Shown: positions 34,269-34,942 of the stretch, in pieces | Layout: every line of letters starts with the position of its first letter | How positions within the stretch are numbered: the stretch's first letter is position 1 | From: Microbulbifer okhotskensis | GTDB lineage: Bacteria; Pseudomonadota; Gammaproteobacteria; Pseudomonadales; Cellvibrionaceae | Direction of reading: 5' to 3' | NCBI RefSeq assembly: GCF_023895975.1 | Contig: NZ_JALBWM010000042.1 | Location: 1 to 34,942, forward strand | DNA: 34,942 nt | Translations under genes and position numbers: made by a program | The notes under the pieces: model-generated | Databases searched by the model: none | What the model was told of the DNA's origin: nothing | The model's input: only the letters and a program-made list of their open reading frames with translations

Positions 34269-34780
34269 ATGAAGGAGCCTAAACCAAATAGCAAAACCAA
34301 GGATAAACACCATGATCCAGCTAATGATCGCATCATCAAACACAAGTCCGGATTGTTCAATCTGGCAGAAGAACTCGACAATATTTTCAAAGCTTGCAAG
34401 ATGCTTGGTGTATCGAGAGACACTTTCTGTCGGTACAAGGAAGCCGCATCAAGCGGTGTCGTGGATGCCCTTCTTGAGAAGAGTCGACGGGTGCCAAACC
34501 ACAAGAACCGTGTTGGCACCGTTATTGAGGAGAACGTGTTGACTTATGCCCTCCAAGAACCTGTTCATGGACAGGTTCGAGTCTCCAATGAATTGTGTAA
34601 ACGCCGTGATTTGTGACCCCCCACTGGCGTTCGAAGCATCTAGTTAAGGCATGACCTAACCAACTTCAAACTGCGATTAAAAGAGCTTGAAGCCAAGGTG
34701 TCTGAGGCAGGGCAATTGCACTAGAATCGCGACATGATTGCCATGTTTTCTAAGAAGATTGAGACAAAAGTAGTAAATGC
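34269..34780 (+). pseudogene. Broken IS481-type transposase (N-terminal half)
   Basis: The open part starts MKEPKPNSKTKDKHHDPAND and carries a helix-turn-helix typical of this transposase group (NLAEELDNIFKACKMLGVSR, then DTFCRYKEA, LLEKSRRVPNHKNR, HGQVRVSNELCKR). It stops at TGA 34614-34616, where the family normally continues. The same frame resumes with TGVRSI, a TAG where family members have Trp, then LRHDLTNFKLRLKELEAKVS, another stop, and KKIET. The catalytic DDE core is not recognisable, so the element is dead. The remaining bases to the window end may contain further decayed remnant, but I cannot align them reliably. The family assignment is from memory of related proteins. Confidence 0.75.
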
Positions 34781-34942
34781 AGTCTAAAAGTTCGAGTCGC
34801 CCCCTAAGTTACTCGGACGATGACAGTATGGTTGAGGGTATTTCCTAGATTCCCACAATGACCGACACACTTGGCGATAGCAAAGGGGGCCAGCTGGCTG
34901 TAGGCTGGTTAGCTTCCACACAAACAAGCCAGGAACCCCATG

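Noticed and set aside
34205..34519. Minus-strand frames across the transposase remnant
   Set aside because: Shadows of the + strand transposase frame, which has recognisable helix-turn-helix sequence.
1..34942. CRISPR arrays, phage genes, riboswitches
   Set aside because: No regularly spaced direct repeats, no phage-type proteins and no recognisable riboswitch core were seen.

Overview
The window is dominated by one nonribosomal peptide synthetase (NRPS) gene cluster of about 32 kb. All of its genes are on the + strand. DNA is AT-rich (roughly 40 % GC by eye). TubC-type N-terminal docking domains, a PvdE/SyrD-type peptide exporter, tRNA genes with encoded CCA ends and an IS481-type transposase remnant suggest a gammaproteobacterium, probably marine. 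The species cannot be named from this sequence.

Layout. 1-1225: a decayed gene for a small secreted protein (minus strand), then a gene-poor stretch with several inverted repeats. 1226-12154: NRPS 1 (three modules). 12151-15540: NRPS 2 (one module). 15542-30550: NRPS 3 (four modules and a thioesterase). 30699-32330: ABC exporter. 32327-33121: type II thioesterase. 33205-33256: a very strong bidirectional terminator. 33253-33456: tRNA-Asp(GUC) and tRNA-Val(UAC) on the minus strand, converging on the cluster. 33502-34268: a stretch with no recognisable gene. 34269 to about 34780: a broken transposase.

Assembly line, read from domain motifs: NRPS 1 = C1-A1-T1-E1 / C2-A2-T2 / C3-A3-T3; NRPS 2 = dock-C4-A4-T4; NRPS 3 = dock-C5-A5-T5 / C6-A6-T6 / C7-A7-T7 / C8-A8-T8-E2-TE. 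All eight C domains keep HHxxxDG, all eight A domains keep the A10 lysine, and all T domains keep the phosphopantetheine serine, so the line looks functional. Ten-residue A-domain codes, aligned by hand to GrsA: A1 DLTKLGHIGK (Asp), A2 DFWNIGMVHK (Thr), A3 DPSIGGLVTK (unassigned), A4 DIESVGTVVK (perhaps basic), A5 DAQDLGVVNK (Gln), A6 DPGIGGLITK (unassigned, sister of A3), A7 ARWVFSLSDK (beta-alanine-like but lacking the amine-anchoring Asp), A8 DTEDVGAITK (probably basic). The inferred product is an octapeptide: (acyl?)-D-Asp-Thr-X-basic-Gln-X-Y-D-basic. The N-terminal C domain suggests an acylated, lipopeptide-like product. Release is by a TE placed directly after an epimerase, and the exporter and type II TE would serve export and editing. 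No MbtH gene, phosphopantetheinyl transferase, acyl-CoA ligase, tailoring enzyme, regulator or resistance gene is visible in this window.

Most unusual points: the A7 pocket, the duplicated C-A-T modules 3 and 6 with an unassigned code, the T-E-TE ending, and near-identical C-terminal docking tails on NRPS 1 and NRPS 2 that could allow module 4 to be skipped.
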